61,966 nucleotides of DNA from Bavariicoccus seileri WCC 4188 (GCF_000421665.1 NZ_ATXL01000006.1:1-61966); one strand, 5' to 3'. Counted from the stretch's first letter, positions 52,194 through 61,647 are shown. Numbers and translations: made by a program. Notes: a model not told the origin generated them from the sequence alone.

Positions 52194-52658
52194 ATGGCAT
52201 TTTTAAACGCAAATGACACGATTAACGGTAAAGAAGGTACTGCTTTCGCAACGATTGACGGTAGAAACATTGAATTGTTCTACTTGAAATCAATTGAAGC
52301 AAGCATTGAGTTGAACAAATCAGAAGTACCATCTTTAGGCAGACGCATGGTACAAAACAAGGTAACCGGTGCTAGTGGTAGTGGCTCGATCACTATTTAC
52401 AACATCACATCAGAGTTTGCACAAATCGCAGTTGATTATGTGAAAACTGGTCGCATTCCTAAAATTCAAATTAAGACGACTAATGAGGATCCTAATTCTA
52501 CAATCGGACGTGCTTCTGTTCTTCTAAAAGGTGTTATACCTGATGAAATTCAAGTCGCACAACTAGATGTTGATAGTGATTCATTAGAACAAGATATCGA
52601 CTTCACGTTTGATGATTTAGACATCTTAGAAAAATTCAAAGCACCTACTGCAGGTTAG
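52194..52658 (+). CDS. Tail tube protein (XkdM-like)
   Basis: This 154-residue beta-rich protein builds the inner tail tube. MAFLNANDTINGKEGTAFAT, SEVPSLGRRMVQNKVTGASG and the closing QDIDFTFDDLDILEKFK are the XkdM pattern. It sits directly after the sheath gene. AAGGGGGAAA precedes the ATG. Confidence 0.92.
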   Translation: MAFLNANDTINGKEGTAFATIDGRNIELFYLKSIEASIELNKSEVPSLGRRMVQNKVTGASGSGSITIYNITSEFAQIAVDYVKTGRIPKIQIKTTNEDPNSTIGRASVLLKGVIPDEIQVAQLDVDSDSLEQDIDFTFDDLDILEKFKAPTAG

Positions 52659-52683
52659 TTAATAGAAAAGGAGATATTCATTC

Positions 52684-53094
52684 ATGGCAAACATTGAATC
52701 ATTTTTAAAAGGCAAAGTTAGAGAACCAGAAGAACGCAAGGAAATCAAAGTGAGCAATCGCTTTGATGAACCTTTTGTAGTTAAACCTATTTCAGAAAAA
52801 GAAAACGCGGTTCTACGTAAATCATGCACATCAACACGCATCGCAAAAGGGGGCAATAGAGTAACTGATACAGATACTGAAAAGTATGTGGCCAAGCTGA
52901 TGACATCATGCGTCGTTGAGCCTGATTTACAAAATTCAGAATTGCAAACCTCTTGGGGGACGCCTGGTAGTGCTATTGAAACACTGAAAGCAATGCTCTT
53001 GCCTGGTGAATATGCTGAACTTGGTAATCAAATTCAAGAGTTCTTAGGCTTTGATGTTGACATCAATGAGGTAAAAGAAGAAGCAAAAAACTAA
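52684..53094 (+). CDS. Tail assembly chaperone, short form (XkdN-like)
   Basis: This 136-residue product matches XkdN-type chaperones that bind the tape measure protein (FLKGKVREPEERKEIKVSNR, VVEPDLQNSELQTSWGTPGS, PGEYAELGNQIQEFLGFD). Its end contains AAAAAAC at 53085-53091, read A-AAA-AAC just before the TAA stop, a textbook -1 slippery site. AAAGGAGA lies upstream of the ATG. Confidence 0.9.
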   Translation: MANIESFLKGKVREPEERKEIKVSNRFDEPFVVKPISEKENAVLRKSCTSTRIAKGGNRVTDTDTEKYVAKLMTSCVVEPDLQNSELQTSWGTPGSAIETLKAMLLPGEYAELGNQIQEFLGFDVDINEVKEEAKN

Positions 53095-53282
53095 TTAAAG
53101 ACGGTGAAAGCGGTGAATTCATTTATGCAGAACATGCGTATCATGAACACGGCATTTTGCCGTCTTTTTTTGCTAGTTTGCCAATTCGAGAAAAAGCTTT
53201 AATTATGGCTTTTATTGATGACAAGGTCGAGCGAGAAAAGAAAGAAGCCCAAAGAGCTAAAAGTAAGTCAAAACGGAAATGA
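53085..53282 (+). CDS. Tail assembly chaperone extension made by -1 frameshift
   Basis: After slippage on AAAAAAC, translation continues from CTA 53091 for 63 residues (LIKDGESGEFIYAEHAYHEH..., ending KSKSKRK) to the TGA at 53280-53282. This gives a fusion of about 199 residues. There is no independent start codon with a ribosome site. Five bases after the slippery site, AAAGACGG (53097-53104) can pair with CCGTCTTT (53160-53167). The short-plus-fused chaperone pair is a conserved tail feature. Confidence 0.85.
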   Translation, partial: KKLIKDGESGEFIYAEHAYHEHGILPSFFASLPIREKALIMAFIDDKVEREKKEAQRAKSKSKRK

Positions 53283-53294
53283 GGTGAAACATAA

Positions 53295-56200
53295 TTGGCA
53301 ACTTTAGAAACAAGTTTAAGTTTGAACGATAACTTTTCAAGCAAGTTGAGCAAGATTGATTCAGCCATCAATAATACTATTTTTAGCATGCAGAATTTTG
53401 CTTCGTCTGCAGATACTAATTTAAGCTTCAAAGGTGTGGCGGACAACATTGCAAACGCTACTGACGGAATGGCGAATAGTATCATCAATGGCGTTAAGAA
53501 AGGTGTGGCAGTTGGATCTGTGGCGCTCTTAGGACTTGGCGCAGCTGTTTACAACGTGGCAGGTAATTTTGACGAGCAGATGGCACGTGTTAACTCTATA
53601 TCTGATGAAGTCGGTGTTTCTTTCGCCGAGTTGCGTGAGCAAGCCATTGATTTAGGTGCCAAAACAGCTTTTAGCGCTACAGAAGCTGCAGGCGGTATGG
53701 AGGCTATGGCATCTGCAGGTTTTAACACTCAACAAATTTATGACTCAATGAGCGGTGTTCTAGATTTAGCAGCTGTATCTGGTGGAGATGTGGCAATGGC
53801 GGCAGAGAACGCAGGGGCAGCCTTAAACGGTTTTGGACTCGAAGCCAGTCAAGCAGGTCATGTTGCAGATGTGTTTGCGATGTCCGCGGCTAAAACTAAT
53901 GCCGAAGTCGGCGATATGGGTGAAGCTATGAAATATGTTGCGCCACAAGCTAGTGCGATGGGTATTAGCTTAGAAGAAACGGCAGCTGCGATTGGTATCA
54001 TGTCAGATAATGGTATCAAAGGATCTCAAGCCGGTACTACCTTGCGCGGTGCATTGTCAAGGTTGGCAAAACCTACAAAAGCAATGGATGATACTATGAA
54101 TGCTTTAGGTATTTCTTTCTACGACTCACAGGGCAACATGAAGTCGCTGAAGGACCAGGTAGGTATGCTACAGGGTGCGTTTAAGAATTTGACACCAGAG
54201 CAACAACAAAATGCTTTAGTAACCTTGTACGGACAAGAATCGCTATCAGGAATGTTGTCACTGATTAAAGAAGGACCTGACGCGCTAGGTGAAATGACGA
54301 GTGCCTTAGAGAACTCAAATGGTGCGGCCGATGAGATGGCTAGCAACATGCAGAATAATATCAAATCTAAGGTTGAACAGTTCTTTGGATCTTTGGAATC
54401 AGTAGCAATCAGAATTGGCGATGAGATATTTCCAGTTGTAGGAAGCGCAATTGAAGATTTTACATCTTTAATTGACAATGCGTTTACTGCTGATAACATC
54501 AGCTCATTTGTAGATAATGCATCGAGGTATTTAAATGTCTTGAAAGACGGTTTTAACGAAGTCAAAGGTCCAGTTAGTGATGCGATTGGCGCAGTTATGG
54601 ATAGCATGAATGAACTTAATGGCGCTTTTGGTAGTGATAAGAGTGTCGACAGTTTTTCTGACTTCGTAAGTGGCATTACTGATGCAATTAAAGGCTTAGC
54701 AGGTTTCATTGAAGACCATAGTGATACGATTGCGAAAGTTATCAGCATATTACCACAAGTTGCGATGGGTGTAGTTGCAGTTAACAAAGGGGCTAAAATG
54801 GCCAGTGCTTTATCGACGTTTGCGAGTGGTCTAATGGGCGTTGCTAAATGGACCACTGGCATGGCACTTAAATTAATCGGTATTGCGACAGGAAATACAG
54901 CAATAGGAGCAACAGCACCAGCAGCCGCGGGTGGCACTACAGCAATGGGTAAGGCCGCAGGAGCATCTGTAGGGCAAATGTTAGCACTTGGTGCAGCAGT
55001 TCTTATGATAGGTGGAGGTATTTTACTCGCTGCTGCTGGTTTTTGGATATTAGCACAAGCAGCTATAAACCTAGCGGGAGCTGGTTGGGGAGCTGTTGCA
55101 GTATTTTTCGGAATGATTATAGCGATTGGAGCATTAATTGCTGTTGTTTCAACGTTCGGTGTTGGTTTAACAGCTGGTGCTGTCGGAATGCTCGCGTTTG
55201 GTGCTATGGCTCTTATGGTTGGAATTGCTTTAGCTATTGCGACACCTGCAATAAAAGTAATGCCGCCACTTGTTATTGCTATTGGAATAGCATTTGCGAC
55301 AACAGCCATAGCAGTTGGAGTTGCTATCGCCATCATAATTGGAGCTTTTGCAGGGCTTGTTACAGCAATTGCAGATGGAGTTACTCAAATAGTTACAGCA
55401 ATCGGAGATGCTATTGTTGGAGTAATGGAACAAGGCACCAATATGATTGAGCAAGTTGGGTCGTCGATAGACCAAGTCATAACGTCTGTGGCTGATGGTA
55501 TAACTTCGATTACTGATAGTGTTTCGACTGGTATAACCAATGTTATAGATAGCGTAGGAAACGCAATTAGTGGTGTTCTCGATTCAGTAGCTGGCGTTTT
55601 TGATAGCATAGGTAACTCGGCTTTAAATGCTGGTACAGGTATGCAAAAGATGGCTGATGCGATTAGTCAAATAGTTAGTTTGAATGTATTTGATCTTGGT
55701 ACGTCATTAGCAGCAGTTGGTAAAGGATTAGGAGATATTGCGCGAAACGGTGATCAAGTTGCTGAAGTTGGCGCTTCAATGCAACAACTATCATCATCAA
55801 TATTGATTATTGCTTCTTCTGCAACAAGTCTCACAGCTGTGGGTGTATCAATTCAAACAATGGCTTCTTCAATGTCAAGTGTCGAAGGAAGCATGACTGC
55901 TTTTGCATCAACATCATCAACTATGTCTACGGCTGTTATAGCAGCTTATACATTAATGGCTACAAACATATCAACGGTTAGTATAACGATGGTTGCTTCA
56001 GTACTTAAAATGGCAACAGGAACAAGTACAAATATGCAACAAATGGCAATAGCTGCAACAAAAGGGATGGCTTTATTTACTGCCGCTATATTAATGGGCA
56101 TGAATCAAGCAACTTCCGCTGTTCAATCAGGAAATCTAAGAATTATTGCTTCAATGCAACAATTACCATCTAGGATGCAAATGATTGGCGTCTATACCAT

Positions 56201-56711
56201 GCAAGGTTTAGCTAACGGTATCCAAGCAGGATCCGGCGCGGCGATTGCGGCGGCTCAAAGTGTCGCAAGTAGAGTGAGTGCCACTATTCAAAAAGCACTA
56301 GATGTTCATTCACCGTCTAAGTTGACAACTTGGATGGGGGAAATGCTTCCAGAAGGTTTGAAAGTCGGTATTGTTGATAATACTAAATCAGCTATCAATG
56401 CAGCTAGAAACATGGCTAATGCGGTTAGTAGTACGATGAGCAATTTAACGGTTGGACTAAATCCGTTTGCTGATATTGGTTCAGATTCGTTTGCAGCTAG
56501 TGCTGATTTGAATGAAAGTGTTCATTTAGATGACACTGCTATCAGTGATTTAAAGGCTTCATCATCTCAAAAAGTAGTGATTGAGAACAAGAAAGTTGTG
56601 CCACAAGTTTCAATTATCGTTGATAACAAGAATGGTGATATCGATGAAGATGCGTTACTTGCGAAGTTTGAGAACGCCATTGAAGAAATGATTGATGCAG
56701 ATTTGAGTTAG
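53295..56711 (+). CDS. Tail tape measure protein (XkdO-like)
   Basis: This 1138-residue protein sets tail length and is the largest gene. NFDEQMARVNSISDEVGVSF, LGAKTAFSATEAAGGMEAMA, GIKGSQAGTTLRGALSRLAK and the closing VHSPSKLTTWMGEMLPEGLK are typical. Residues about 560-690 hold several hydrophobic segments that may enter the host membrane during DNA ejection. TTG 53295 follows GAGGTGAAA. The antisense frame is also long here, which is a composition effect. Confidence 0.94.
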   Translation: MATLETSLSLNDNFSSKLSKIDSAINNTIFSMQNFASSADTNLSFKGVADNIANATDGMANSIINGVKKGVAVGSVALLGLGAAVYNVAGNFDEQMARVNSISDEVGVSFAELREQAIDLGAKTAFSATEAAGGMEAMASAGFNTQQIYDSMSGVLDLAAVSGGDVAMAAENAGAALNGFGLEASQAGHVADVFAMSAAKTNAEVGDMGEAMKYVAPQASAMGISLEETAAAIGIMSDNGIKGSQAGTTLRGALSRLAKPTKAMDDTMNALGISFYDSQGNMKSLKDQVGMLQGAFKNLTPEQQQNALVTLYGQESLSGMLSLIKEGPDALGEMTSALENSNGAADEMASNMQNNIKSKVEQFFGSLESVAIRIGDEIFPVVGSAIEDFTSLIDNAFTADNISSFVDNASRYLNVLKDGFNEVKGPVSDAIGAVMDSMNELNGAFGSDKSVDSFSDFVSGITDAIKGLAGFIEDHSDTIAKVISILPQVAMGVVAVNKGAKMASALSTFASGLMGVAKWTTGMALKLIGIATGNTAIGATAPAAAGGTTAMGKAAGASVGQMLALGAAVLMIGGGILLAAAGFWILAQAAINLAGAGWGAVAVFFGMIIAIGALIAVVSTFGVGLTAGAVGMLAFGAMALMVGIALAIATPAIKVMPPLVIAIGIAFATTAIAVGVAIAIIIGAFAGLVTAIADGVTQIVTAIGDAIVGVMEQGTNMIEQVGSSIDQVITSVADGITSITDSVSTGITNVIDSVGNAISGVLDSVAGVFDSIGNSALNAGTGMQKMADAISQIVSLNVFDLGTSLAAVGKGLGDIARNGDQVAEVGASMQQLSSSILIIASSATSLTAVGVSIQTMASSMSSVEGSMTAFASTSSTMSTAVIAAYTLMATNISTVSITMVASVLKMATGTSTNMQQMAIAATKGMALFTAAILMGMNQATSAVQSGNLRIIASMQQLPSRMQMIGVYTMQGLANGIQAGSGAAIAAAQSVASRVSATIQKALDVHSPSKLTTWMGEMLPEGLKVGIVDNTKSAINAARNMANAVSSTMSNLTVGLNPFADIGSDSFAASADLNESVHLDDTAISDLKASSSQKVVIENKKVVPQVSIIVDNKNGDIDEDALLAKFENAIEEMIDADLS

Positions 56712-56721
56712 GAGGTGCAAA

Positions 56722-57402
56722 ATGAAGTTTTATTTGCAGATTGATGGTAAGAGGTATCTCTTGCCAGTCAATCCATCAGAGATAGAGATTGATAAATCAA
56801 GTAACAACTCAAGTAATGAGGTAGTAGCGCTTGGCGAAATTACGCAAATTGGACCAGAAAGTTTGAAAGAAGTTTCAATTGAGTCATTCTTTCCAAAGTC
56901 TAAAACAAGTAACTTAGTAGCTTATCCAAATGAATTTGTCGCTCAAGATAAGTTTGTTGATTTGCTGGATAAGGCTCAAAGTGCCGGAAAGCTTGTTAGG
57001 CTAACGATTACGACAACGAAGGTAAATATGTTAGCAACTATTGAAAACTTCAAATACAGCTATAATGACGCTTCCGGAGACATCTATTACTCCATAGAAT
57101 TAAAACAATATCGTGAGTATGGTGCTAAGTACATGACTACCGTCAAAAAGAAAGTATCGGAAGCAAAGAAAGTAGCGAAAAGGCCGAAACCTCAAACTAA
57201 AAAAATAACAAAAGGATGCAAAGTGATTTGTAATGGTCGTTTGCATCGTGACAGTTATGGCAGTGGTCCAGGATTAGTTGAGAAAAACGCTACAAGGATA
57301 GTAAACTTTATTGCTCCTGGCCGTAAGTTTCCTTACCATGTCACACTTTTAAATGGTGGTTGGCGTGGCTGGGTCGATGAAAAGAGCGTGAAGCGTATAT
57401 GA
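56722..57402 (+). CDS. Baseplate spacer/LysM-position protein (XkdP-like)
   Basis: This 226-residue protein lies where PBSX has XkdP. The N-terminal half (MKFYLQIDGKRYLLPVNPSE, EVSIESFFPK, YNDASGDIYYSIELKQYREY) matches the baseplate spacer. Where many relatives carry LysM, this one has a basic linker and a C-terminal domain of about 65 residues, GCKVICNGRLHRDSYGSGPG...NGGWRGWVDEKSV. That looks like an SH3-type fold and could bind cell wall. TAGGAGGT lies upstream. Confidence 0.82.
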   Translation: MKFYLQIDGKRYLLPVNPSEIEIDKSSNNSSNEVVALGEITQIGPESLKEVSIESFFPKSKTSNLVAYPNEFVAQDKFVDLLDKAQSAGKLVRLTITTTKVNMLATIENFKYSYNDASGDIYYSIELKQYREYGAKYMTTVKKKVSEAKKVAKRPKPQTKKITKGCKVICNGRLHRDSYGSGPGLVEKNATRIVNFIAPGRKFPYHVTLLNGGWRGWVDEKSVKRI

Positions 57403-58370
57403 AGCTTCAAGTTTATGAAATCAGTAGCAGAAATCGGCAAAAGTACGACATTTCAAGCATCGTTAGTGATCCAAAATGGACCACAGGACTTGATAGTCAA
57501 GCTGGCACATTTGAGTTTGGTATTGAAGAAGATAAGGCTGTGTTTTTGCGTGATGGCGACATTATCGAAGTTCTTTGTGATGGCAAAAAATCGTTCAGAG
57601 GAAAGGTGTTTGACCGCAAGAAAAGCAAGTCTAAGATATGGCAAATTAAAACTTATGATAGTTTGCGTTATTTGCAGAACAAAGACACAATCGTTTTTGA
57701 TGCTAACCGCTTGTCTGACCGCTTTAACAAGATATGTCAACTTCAAGGATTACCGCATAAAGTCTTAGATCAAAACAGCTACAACTGTGCTGATAAAGTT
57801 GAGGATAACGAAAGCTACTTCTCAATGCTTGAATCAGCAATGCAGGAGGTTAGAGACAATAATAACGCACGCTTTGCTATTCGTGATAATTTCGGCACGC
57901 TAGAACTGTTTAACTTGAACAGAGGCGTTACTAAGCTCATTTTAGGCGACAAGTCACTGATATCAGATTATGACTATCAAGCAAGCATAGATGGATCATA
58001 TAACGCTGTTAAAGTCATTAAAGAAGATAGTAAAACAAAACAACGTCAAGTCTTTACAGCCACAAATAAAGGCTTAATAGACCGTTGGGGCAAGTTACAG
58101 ATGGTTGAAAAAGTGACAGATTCAGATGTCAACAATGCTCAATTAAAACAAAAAGCAAATGATTTACTGAAAGCTAATGCAAAAGAAGTTAGAACACTCA
58201 CATTGAAAGCGGTGGGTGTTTTTCCTTTACAAGCAGGTAATAGCGTGACGTTGAAAATTGAGGCTTTGCAGCGTGAAGGCATCGCTAACGGCAGTTTAGC
58301 GTTGATTAAAAAGTGCGTTCATAACTTGAGTAAAGATCACACGATGGACTTAGAAGTTGAGGTGCTGTAA
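57399..58370 (+). CDS. Baseplate hub protein (XkdQ-like)
   Basis: This 323-residue hub protein is related to phage T4 gp27/late control D. It shows VSDPKWTTGLDSQAGTFEFG, IKTYDSLRYLQNKDTIVFDA, FAIRDNFGTLELFNLNRGV and DGSYNAVKVIKEDSKTKQRQ, all XkdQ-like. It starts in an ATGA overlap with the preceding gene and ends one base into the next. Confidence 0.88.
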   Translation: MKLQVYEISSRNRQKYDISSIVSDPKWTTGLDSQAGTFEFGIEEDKAVFLRDGDIIEVLCDGKKSFRGKVFDRKKSKSKIWQIKTYDSLRYLQNKDTIVFDANRLSDRFNKICQLQGLPHKVLDQNSYNCADKVEDNESYFSMLESAMQEVRDNNNARFAIRDNFGTLELFNLNRGVTKLILGDKSLISDYDYQASIDGSYNAVKVIKEDSKTKQRQVFTATNKGLIDRWGKLQMVEKVTDSDVNNAQLKQKANDLLKANAKEVRTLTLKAVGVFPLQAGNSVTLKIEALQREGIANGSLALIKKCVHNLSKDHTMDLEVEVL

Positions 58371-58744
58371 TGGCAGGCGAAAAATTAGCGAAAAGGCTGA
58401 AAGATTTGGATAACAACATCGGTAGATCAAGCGATTTGGTATTTGGTGTCGTGATATCTACATCACCTTTAAAAATAAAAGTTGATAATCGTTTTGAAGT
58501 TGGTGGGAGCCATTTAATTCTATCTAGAATGGTTAAACAGCTTAATGTAAACGTCTCTGTAGATGTTTTTGTTGGGGTGAATGTGTCTGTTAGTGTTGAC
58601 GGCAAAAATGGCACTGGGAATGGTTCTGGTGATGGTGGCGGTTCAGGTAGCGGCTTAGTTTGGCGTGGCTTGCAAGTGGGCGATAAAGTAGCAATGTTAA
58701 AAGTCCAAAAAGGGCAAGTTTACTATGTTCTAGAAAGGGTGTGA
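58370..58744 (+). CDS. Baseplate protein (XkdR/DUF2577-like)
   Basis: This 124-residue protein has the XkdR pattern LVFGVVISTSPLKIKVDNRF, then a glycine/serine-rich loop (GTGNGSGDGGGSGSG) and a closing WRGLQVGDKVAMLKVQKGQV. The OB-like C-terminus fits a hub-associated baseplate part. The Gly-rich loop is longer than I would expect. It overlaps xkdQ-like by one base. Confidence 0.82.
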   Translation: MAGEKLAKRLKDLDNNIGRSSDLVFGVVISTSPLKIKVDNRFEVGGSHLILSRMVKQLNVNVSVDVFVGVNVSVSVDGKNGTGNGSGDGGGSGSGLVWRGLQVGDKVAMLKVQKGQVYYVLERV

Positions 58745-58748
58745 CGAG

Positions 58749-59168
58749 ATGGCAGAAGAGTTAGACGAAGGCTTATTGCTAGAAGATGCGATCGAAGATG
58801 AAGAAATCATTGATGAGCCAACTAAGACTTATCGTGTCTTTAATAATCGGATAGCTGGCAATACAAATGACCTTGAAGCAGTTGCACAGGCGATTGATAA
58901 GATTCTGAATACAGAGCGTTTTGCTTATCCAATCTATTCTGATAATTACGGTATTGAGTTCGAAACGCTAATTGGTCAAGATTACGATTTAGTTAATGCG
59001 GAAATTGAACGAATTGTGACAGAAGCGCTCAGTGCAGATGAGCGAGTGATTGACATTGCGGACTTAAAACTCGAAAAGATTGCGGACCAAAAAGACAGTG
59101 CAACACTATTATTCACAGTTAACACTGTCTATGGTCAATTGAATTATGAAGGGGTGATAGAAGTATGA
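58749..59168 (+). CDS. Baseplate wedge protein (XkdS/DUF2634, gp25-like)
   Basis: This 139-residue protein matches XkdS: KTYRVFNNRIAGNTNDLEAV, FAYPIYSDNYGIEFETLIGQ and IVTEALSADERVIDIADLKL are the gp25-like lysozyme-fold wedge signatures. An acidic N-terminal extension precedes them. It shares 4 bp with the baseplate J gene. Confidence 0.9.
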   Translation: MAEELDEGLLLEDAIEDEEIIDEPTKTYRVFNNRIAGNTNDLEAVAQAIDKILNTERFAYPIYSDNYGIEFETLIGQDYDLVNAEIERIVTEALSADERVIDIADLKLEKIADQKDSATLLFTVNTVYGQLNYEGVIEV

Positions 59169-60298
59169 GTTTGGGCGATTACTTAAAAGAATTCACGTTT
59201 GATGAATTACTTGATCAAGCGTTAGAGCGTGTGCCTGAAGACATCGATAAACGTGAAGGGAGCATTATCTATGATGCGTTAGCACCTGCATGCTATCAAT
59301 TAAGCTTGATGTATATGGGTCTTTACAACATGCTACAAGACACTTTCGCAACGTCGGCTATTGGTGAATACCTTGACTTAAAAGTAGCAGAGCAAGGGTT
59401 AGAAAGGTTACAAGCAACAACTGCAACAAAGGTAGCAGAGTTTAGAGATGCAGAAGGGAACTTGATGGACGTGCCACTTGCTAGTCGCTTTTCTACTGTT
59501 GGACAAGATGAGCAATTTTATAAAGTTATTGAAAAGCAAAGCGATGGCACATTCATTCTTGAATCGGAAACGGTCGGAGCGTCAGCCAATCGCTATGTTG
59601 GTACATTGTTGCCAGTCGACAACATCAACGATTTAGGTACTGCGACAATGTCAGGGGTTTATATCTCTGGTCGTGATCAAGAATCTGATGATGAGTTGCG
59701 TGAAAGATACTTCCAAGCTGTCACAGAAAAGCCATTTGCTGGCAACTTTGCAGCTTATCAAGAAGAGTCTTTGAAAATCAAAGGAGTCGGAGAAGTACAA
59801 ATCTATCCAGCCTTTGACGGTGGCGGAACAGTCGGACTGCAGATAGTTGATGATGATGGCTTGCCTGCATCAGAAGATTTACAAACGCAAGTCAAAAACT
59901 ATTTTGATCCAGAAGACAATGAGGCGGAAGGCGCTGGAATATCGCCTATTGGTCATCGTGTAACTGTGGCTACTCCAGAAGCGACACCATTAGATATTTC
60001 AATTGATGTGACTTATTCAGCAGGTGTGGATCACACAGCAGTTGAAGTAGAAGTCAGAAAGGCAATCGACGGTTATATACGCGCTATCAGAGACGAATGG
60101 GGCGCACATGATGAGCTTTATAACTACACGACATATATTTATACCGCAAAACTTTTAGTGGCTGTACTGCAAACAAATGGCGTTAACAACGCTTCTAACG
60201 TCCTAATAAATGGTGCTTCGAATGATATTGTGTGGCATCAATCCATGACAGATAACAAAGTGCCGACAGTTGGCAACGTTACAATTCAAGGAGCGTGA
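59165..60298 (+). CDS. Baseplate J family protein (XkdT-like)
   Basis: This 377-residue wedge protein shows the gpJ pattern: VPEDIDKREGSIIYDALAPA, YLDLKVAEQGLERLQATTAT, SGRDQESDDELRERYFQAVT and FAGNFAAYQEESLKIKGVGE. It joins the hub to the outer baseplate and helps trigger sheath contraction. It is flanked by XkdS- and XkdU-like genes. Confidence 0.93.
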   Translation: MSLGDYLKEFTFDELLDQALERVPEDIDKREGSIIYDALAPACYQLSLMYMGLYNMLQDTFATSAIGEYLDLKVAEQGLERLQATTATKVAEFRDAEGNLMDVPLASRFSTVGQDEQFYKVIEKQSDGTFILESETVGASANRYVGTLLPVDNINDLGTATMSGVYISGRDQESDDELRERYFQAVTEKPFAGNFAAYQEESLKIKGVGEVQIYPAFDGGGTVGLQIVDDDGLPASEDLQTQVKNYFDPEDNEAEGAGISPIGHRVTVATPEATPLDISIDVTYSAGVDHTAVEVEVRKAIDGYIRAIRDEWGAHDELYNYTTYIYTAKLLVAVLQTNGVNNASNVLINGASNDIVWHQSMTDNKVPTVGNVTIQGA

Positions 60299-60302
60299 TG
60301 AG

Positions 60303-60887
60303 ATGGTCGAATCTTTAAAGATTTACATGCCAAGCTACTACCTTGAAAATGTCGAAATGAACAAGTTATTGGAGTCGGAAGATGGTTTGTTTAGCACACT
60401 CGAAAGTAATGTTGATAGGACATTTAAGAACGGTTTCGTTCTTCAGATGGATAGTGATGCGATTGCTGCGATGGAAAATATGCTCGAAATAAAAGCTAAT
60501 AGTGGCGAGTCACTTAATTTTAGACGTGAGCGTGTTATTAATCGTCTAAACAATAAGCCACCATTCAACTTAGCTTTTTTGAAAAACAAGCTCAATAGTA
60601 TTTATGGCAAGGATAAATATACGCTCGTAATTGACTATCAAAATCAAGTCATAACACTAGAAAGCTCAACGGAAAATGCGCAGTGGTTTAAAGAAGGACA
60701 TATCACTATTCTTTCAATTAAACCGGCAAGCTTGCAGTATATCCACATACCTTTGTATCGCTCAAGTATAACGGTTACAGAGTCCGCGACAATAGCACAA
60801 ATGGTCTATGCACGTGCAGGCTCTATGCGTGTTGGACTTACACCATTTGCACAAAGAACGGCAGAAAGGGCGGTTGAATTACTATGA
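60303..60887 (+). CDS. Tail protein XkdU-like (DUF2313/YmfQ)
   Basis: This 194-residue protein begins MVESLKIYMPSYYLENVEMN and shows FRRERVINRLNNKPPFNLAF and YGKDKYTLVIDYQNQVITLE, matching YmfQ/XkdU baseplate proteins. I chose ATG 60303, after AAGGAGCGTGATGAG, over an in-frame codon 11 upstream. It links the wedge to tail fibres. Confidence 0.88.
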   Translation: MVESLKIYMPSYYLENVEMNKLLESEDGLFSTLESNVDRTFKNGFVLQMDSDAIAAMENMLEIKANSGESLNFRRERVINRLNNKPPFNLAFLKNKLNSIYGKDKYTLVIDYQNQVITLESSTENAQWFKEGHITILSIKPASLQYIHIPLYRSSITVTESATIAQMVYARAGSMRVGLTPFAQRTAERAVELL

Positions 60888-61159
60888 TTACTGATTTAGC
60901 AAAGAATAACATTGCTAATTGTTATAACGATGAAGTCAAAAAAGTACGAGTTAATGGCAATATTGTCATTGACGCGTTTGTAATTAAAGCAGTTGACAAT
61001 GATACATTAACGATTGAGTTCGATGTACCAAACACGGTCATATCTATTACGAAGCTTGAAACTTTAGATGCTGATAACAACATTTTAGGCACATCAAATT
61101 TATATGTAACCATTTCTAATGACACACGCTTCAAATATCAATTAAAGGTAGGTAATTAA
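60884..61159 (+). CDS. Hypothetical tail-region protein (beta-rich)
   Basis: This 91-residue protein is predicted beta-rich (VRVNGNIVIDAFVIKAVDND, ISITKLETLDADNNI). It lies between XkdU-like and fibre genes with a 4-bp overlap and probably belongs to the distal tail. I recognise no family. Confidence 0.7.
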   Translation: MITDLAKNNIANCYNDEVKKVRVNGNIVIDAFVIKAVDNDTLTIEFDVPNTVISITKLETLDADNNILGTSNLYVTISNDTRFKYQLKVGN

Positions 61160-61160
61160 G

Positions 61161-61646
61161 ATGGCAAAAAAACAATGGCAAACAGGAGATATTGTCGAAG
61201 CAGAAGACTTAAATCGTCTAGAAACTGCCACACAACCAGTTACTACCACTAGTGATGGTATCTTGTTAAAGACAGATAAAACAAAGCTAGATGGCATTGA
61301 GAGTGGCGCTCAAAAGAACCCAGAAACGGTCACTCAAACTAAAAATGGCCTGATGTCGGCAACAGATAAAGTCAAGTTTGATGGCATTGAAACAGGCGCA
61401 CAAAAGAACCCATCAAAAGCTAATCAAGCAGAGGCGGAAGCTGGTACAGATGATAGCAAATACATGACTGCGATTAGAGTGAAGCAATCTATCACGAAGA
61501 ACGCACCAACGCTTGCAATGACGGTCGTAAATCATGGATCGACTGCCTCGACTGCAAGGCCCGCAGGAGCTGTCGCAGTTTACTGGATAGGAACGGTTGA
61601 GCCAACAAATGCCACTGATAACGATTTGTGGATTGGGGGCTTATAA
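61161..61646 (+). CDS. Tail-fibre-associated protein with internal repeats
   Basis: This 161-residue protein has an N-terminal baseplate-anchor-like start (KKQWQTGDIVEAEDLNRLET). Two copies of a repeat of about 33 residues follow: KTKLDGIESGAQKNPETV and DKVKFDGIETGAQKNPSK. The T-K-x-K-x-D-G-I-x-x-G-A motif is common in fibres of Gram-positive phages. A short beta domain closes it (AVAVYWIGTVEP). It probably links the baseplate to the receptor-binding fibre. Confidence 0.8.
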   Translation: MAKKQWQTGDIVEAEDLNRLETATQPVTTTSDGILLKTDKTKLDGIESGAQKNPETVTQTKNGLMSATDKVKFDGIETGAQKNPSKANQAEAEAGTDDSKYMTAIRVKQSITKNAPTLAMTVVNHGSTASTARPAGAVAVYWIGTVEPTNATDNDLWIGGL

Positions 61647-61647
61647 G

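Noticed and set aside
54119-55336. Leftward frame of 405 codons antisense to the tape measure gene
   Set aside because: It has no ribosome site, is almost wholly Ala/Ile/Pro/Ser, and mirrors the Gly/Ala-rich low-complexity part of the tape measure gene. Composition explains its length, unlike the antisense frame in the intein, which shows real domains.
55043-55450. Rightward frame rich in Cys, Trp, Ser and Asn inside the tape measure gene
   Set aside because: It is a shadow of the Ala/Gly-rich coding sequence in another frame, with no plausible start or fold.
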